Assembly: GCA_900321515.1 (NCBI GenBank)
Contig: ONWI01000016.1
Location: forward strand, 1 to 7,485
DNA: 7,485 bases
Reading direction: 5' to 3'
DNA from: an uncultured Eubacteriales bacterium
GTDB taxonomy: Bacteria > Bacillota > Clostridia > Oscillospirales > Acutalibacteraceae
Shown here: in pieces, positions 5,984 through 7,485 of the stretch
Position numbering within the stretch: the first letter of the stretch is position 1
Layout of the letters: every line of letters starts with the position of its first letter
Notes under the pieces: model-generated
What the model was told of the DNA's origin: nothing
The model's input: only the letters and a program-made list of their open reading frames with translations
The model's database searches: none
Position numbers and translations under genes: made by a program

Positions 5984-6060
5984 AAAAGAAAGCGCGCAGC
6001 GCCAATAATGGGGTGCAGGGGGCAGCGCCCCACGAGGTCGGCGAAGCCGAACGAGCCAAA
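5984..6060 (+). repeat. GC-rich intergenic hairpin repeat, copy 1
   Basis: The sequence from just after the PHP stop is shared with the end of the window: an A-rich lead, AAAGCGCGCAGCGCC, AATAATGGGG, TGCAG and CCACGAGGTCGGC occur in the same order in both. Internal hairpins are GGGGC-AGC-GCCCC (6019-6031) and TCGGC-GAA-GCCGA (6038-6050). It lacks a T-tract. Both copies are in the same orientation and lie downstream of plus-strand genes. It looks like a dispersed non-coding element. Confidence 0.8.
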
Positions 6061-6210
6061 CGCCCCCGGACAAAAACGCGGTCGGGCGAATACCGGAATC
6101 GTAAAAATCCAAATCCGTCCATCCCACGGGCGGAGAGAAAAGCCCCTCCCCTGTATTTCTGAAATAAAATAAGTTGACAATCACCAAATAATTCAACGGA
6201 GGCGTTAAAG
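6061..6210 (+). other. Probable continuation of the repeat, and leader of the unknown gene
   Basis: From 6061 to about 6165 the DNA stays GC-rich and non-coding in style, with CGCCC (6061-6065) able to pair with GGGCG (6084-6088). I infer it is the rest of the repeat, since copy 2 is cut off before this point. It then becomes AT-rich, and GGAGG at 6198-6202 serves the next gene. A perfect TTGACA at 6174-6179 has no -10 at the right distance, so no promoter is assigned. Confidence 0.4.
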
Positions 6211-6792
6211 ATGACAAACGAATACAATGACGACAGAGACGTAAAGATATTCAGCGGGGACAGCGACTTTGACAATGAACCCGAAGACAGCGAGTACGTC
6301 AGGCTGATAAATGAGAAAAAAGGCAGCCGCAACATCCGGCGCGCCATGCAGCTCGGCGCGTCGCTGGTAATGGAGATCGACCGGAACATGCCGGATCTGA
6401 ATTCCGGGGTATTTGCGCTGCCGGAGGATTATGATCCGATGCTGCTGCACAGAAGCATGCTGATGGTTTTCTCCATCATAATAGGCATGGAGCAGTATAT
6501 TCCGGGCAAGGCGCTGGAAGGCACGGCGCTCAACGTGTTCTATGACACGCTCAAAAAGGAAGACCCCAAGCTCTATGACGATATGAGCGCGACAGGTTCG
6601 CTGACTTTCTATTATCTCGCCTACCGCCGGGAGGGCGACCCGAAACGCCGCGTAGCGCAGGCGTTTGCGATGCTCTGCGGAGACGAGGAAAGCGACGATC
6701 TGATTCAGGTCGGCGAGGCGATTTATCACAGATACCGCCATATGGTCAAGGATTATGTTGAGGGAATAGGCTTTGAACCGGAGGATCAGTAA
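6211..6792 (+). CDS. Conserved-type hypothetical protein of unknown function
   Basis: I do not recognise this 193-residue protein. The first 30 or so residues are strongly acidic and probably disordered (DDRD, DSDFDNEPEDSE). The rest reads as a compact, mostly helical soluble domain: SRNIRRAMQLGASLVMEIDR (39-58), LLHRSMLMVFSIIIGMEQYI (78-97), LNVFYDTLKKEDPKLYDDM (107-125), SLTFYYLAYRREGDPKRRVA (130-149) and a last helix QVGEAIYHRYRHMVKDYVEG (166-185). There is no signal peptide, no clear membrane helix and no cysteine metal site. Codon use matches the neighbouring genes. GGAGG (6198-6202) is 8 bases before the ATG. Its stop is one base before ispF, whose ribosome binding site lies in its last codons, so the two are co-expressed. 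That placement does not show a role in isoprenoid synthesis. Confidence 0.85.
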   Translation: MTNEYNDDRDVKIFSGDSDFDNEPEDSEYVRLINEKKGSRNIRRAMQLGASLVMEIDRNMPDLNSGVFALPEDYDPMLLHRSMLMVFSIIIGMEQYIPGKALEGTALNVFYDTLKKEDPKLYDDMSATGSLTFYYLAYRREGDPKRRVAQAFAMLCGDEESDDLIQVGEAIYHRYRHMVKDYVEGIGFEPEDQ

Positions 6793-6793
6793 T

Positions 6794-7270
6794 ATGGGAA
6801 TTGCGCGAATAGGACACGGATACGACGTTCACAGACTGACCGAGGGCAGGAAGCTGATTCTCGGCGGGGTGGACATTCCCTATGAAAAGGGGCTTCTGGG
6901 GCATTCCGACGCGGACGTTCTGGCGCACGCCATATCCGACGCGCTGCTGGGAGCGGCGGCGCTGGGCGACATCGGACATCTCTTCCCGGACAACGACGAC
7001 CGCTTTCTTGGCGCGGACAGCATGGTGCTGCTTTCGGAAGTATGTCGTGTCGTGAGACAGGCGGGTTATGAGATAGGCAACATCGACTCCACCGTTCTGG
7101 CGCAGGCGCCGAAGCTGGCGCCGCATATCGCCGCCATGCGCGAGAACATCGCGAAGGCGTGCGGGGTGGACATTTCACAGATCAGCGTCAAAGCGACCAC
7201 GGAGGAGAAACTCGGCTTCACGGGCAGCGGCGAAGGAATGGCGGCGCACGCCGTCGCGCTGCTGGTATAA
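6794..7270 (+). CDS. ispF: 2-C-methyl-D-erythritol 2,4-cyclodiphosphate synthase
   Basis: Converts CDP-ME 2-phosphate to the cyclic diphosphate MEcPP with release of CMP, in the MEP isoprenoid pathway; the enzyme is a cytosolic homotrimer with zinc. The 158 residues match the family length. Signatures are IGHGYDVHRL (6-15, metal ligands Asp11 and His13), GGVDIPYEKGLLGHSDADVLAHA (24-46, third ligand His45), GDIGHLFPD (58-66) and KATTEEKLGFTG (133-144, including Thr136 and the metal-binding Glu138). The ATG at 6794 is chosen because GGAGG (6780-6784) is 9 bases upstream and the protein then starts like its relatives; a TTG at 6773 would add seven unlikely residues. It follows the unknown gene by one base and is followed by a strong terminator. 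ispD, a common neighbour, is not in the window. Confidence 0.97.
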   Translation: MGIARIGHGYDVHRLTEGRKLILGGVDIPYEKGLLGHSDADVLAHAISDALLGAAALGDIGHLFPDNDDRFLGADSMVLLSEVCRVVRQAGYEIGNIDSTVLAQAPKLAPHIAAMRENIAKACGVDISQISVKATTEEKLGFTGSGEGMAAHAVALLV

Positions 7271-7300
7271 GCGATAAACCGCAAAAAAATAAAACAATAC

Positions 7301-7351
7301 GCCGGTCATGGCATATTATGTTAAAGAGCATAATAGCCAGCCGGCTTTTTT
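7301..7351 (+). terminator. Strong rho-independent terminator of ispF
   Basis: A long stem pairs GCCGG (7301-7305) with CCGGC (7341-7345), TGGC (7309-7312) with GCCA (7336-7339), and TATTATG (7314-7320) with CATAATA (7329-7335), with small bulges and an 8-base loop. It is followed directly by TTTTTT (7346-7351). Confidence 0.93.
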
Positions 7352-7370
7352 GTATATATAAAGAAAACAG

Positions 7371-7485
7371 AAAAAAGGAAAGCGCGCAGCGCCAATAATG
7401 GGGATGCAGGTGGCAAGGCTCCCTGCCAGGGGTCGGGGGGCAGCGCCACTGGCGGGGCTGTGGGGCAGCGCACCACGAGGTCGGC
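7371..7485 (+). repeat. GC-rich intergenic hairpin repeat, copy 2 (expanded, cut by window end)
   Basis: The first 33 or so bases match copy 1 with a single extra G, then one extra A. About 50 bases absent from copy 1 follow. They include a hairpin TGGCAAGG-CTC-CCTGCCA (7411-7428) and CGCC-ACT-GGCG (7444-7454), with GGGGCAGCGC words repeated. The match resumes at CCACGAGGTCGGC (7473-7485), where the window stops inside the GAA-triloop hairpin. Confidence 0.8.

Noticed and set aside
6174..6179. Perfect TTGACA as a -35 for the unknown gene
   Set aside because: No -10 occurs 16-18 bases downstream; that position overlaps the ribosome binding site.
5902..6389. Overlapping minus-strand frames across the intergenic repeat
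   Set aside because: They run through a repeat and into two plus-strand genes. They look like the spurious hypothetical proteins that such repeats generate.
6205..6741. 178-codon minus-strand frame opposite the unknown gene
   Set aside because: The plus-strand frame has a strong ribosome binding site and tight spacing to ispF; this one has neither.
1..7485. CRISPR array, transposase, phage, defence or RNA genes
   Set aside because: No regularly spaced direct repeats, no recognisable mobile-element or defence protein motifs, and no tRNA or rRNA-like sequence were seen on either strand.

Overview
The window looks like a chromosomal housekeeping segment from a moderately GC-rich member of the Clostridia, probably Ruminococcaceae/Oscillospiraceae. 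This rests on GC-rich genes separated by AT-rich promoters, strong GGAGG-type ribosome binding sites, two TTG starts, a PhoB-type two-component pair, and intergenic hairpin repeats of a style I associate with that group. The taxon is inference from style, not from a search.

Layout. Positions 1-64 hold a palindromic intergenic repeat. Next is an ECF-type sigma factor on the minus strand (90-635). It is divergent from a plus-strand pair: aspartate carbamoyltransferase pyrB (890-1957), overlapped by 4 bases by a flavodoxin-fold iron-sulfur flavoprotein-like gene (1954-2547). An OmpR-family response regulator (2711-3406) and its sensor histidine kinase (3408-5015) follow behind their own promoter. 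A second promoter with a 9-bp palindrome at the transcription start precedes a PHP-domain phosphoesterase (5144-5983). An intergenic repeat (5984 to about 6165) then leads to a two-gene unit, an unrecognised 193-residue protein (6211-6792) and ispF (6794-7270). That unit ends in a strong intrinsic terminator (7301-7351). A second, expanded copy of the same repeat runs off the end of the window.

How the genes relate. pyrB makes carbamoyl-aspartate for pyrimidine synthesis and appears translationally coupled to the flavoprotein gene. The regulator and kinase form one signalling unit with an unknown stimulus. ispF belongs to the MEP isoprenoid pathway and is coupled to the unknown gene by a ribosome binding site inside that gene. 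No functional link between these blocks is visible.

I see no defence island, CRISPR array, transposase, phage gene or RNA gene, and no clear novel multi-gene system. The points most worth a second look are: a PyrB chain carrying only the zinc domain of PyrI; the iron-sulfur flavoprotein coupled to it; the palindrome at the PHP promoter; and two repeat types that share a GAA-triloop hairpin differing by a compensatory base-pair change.
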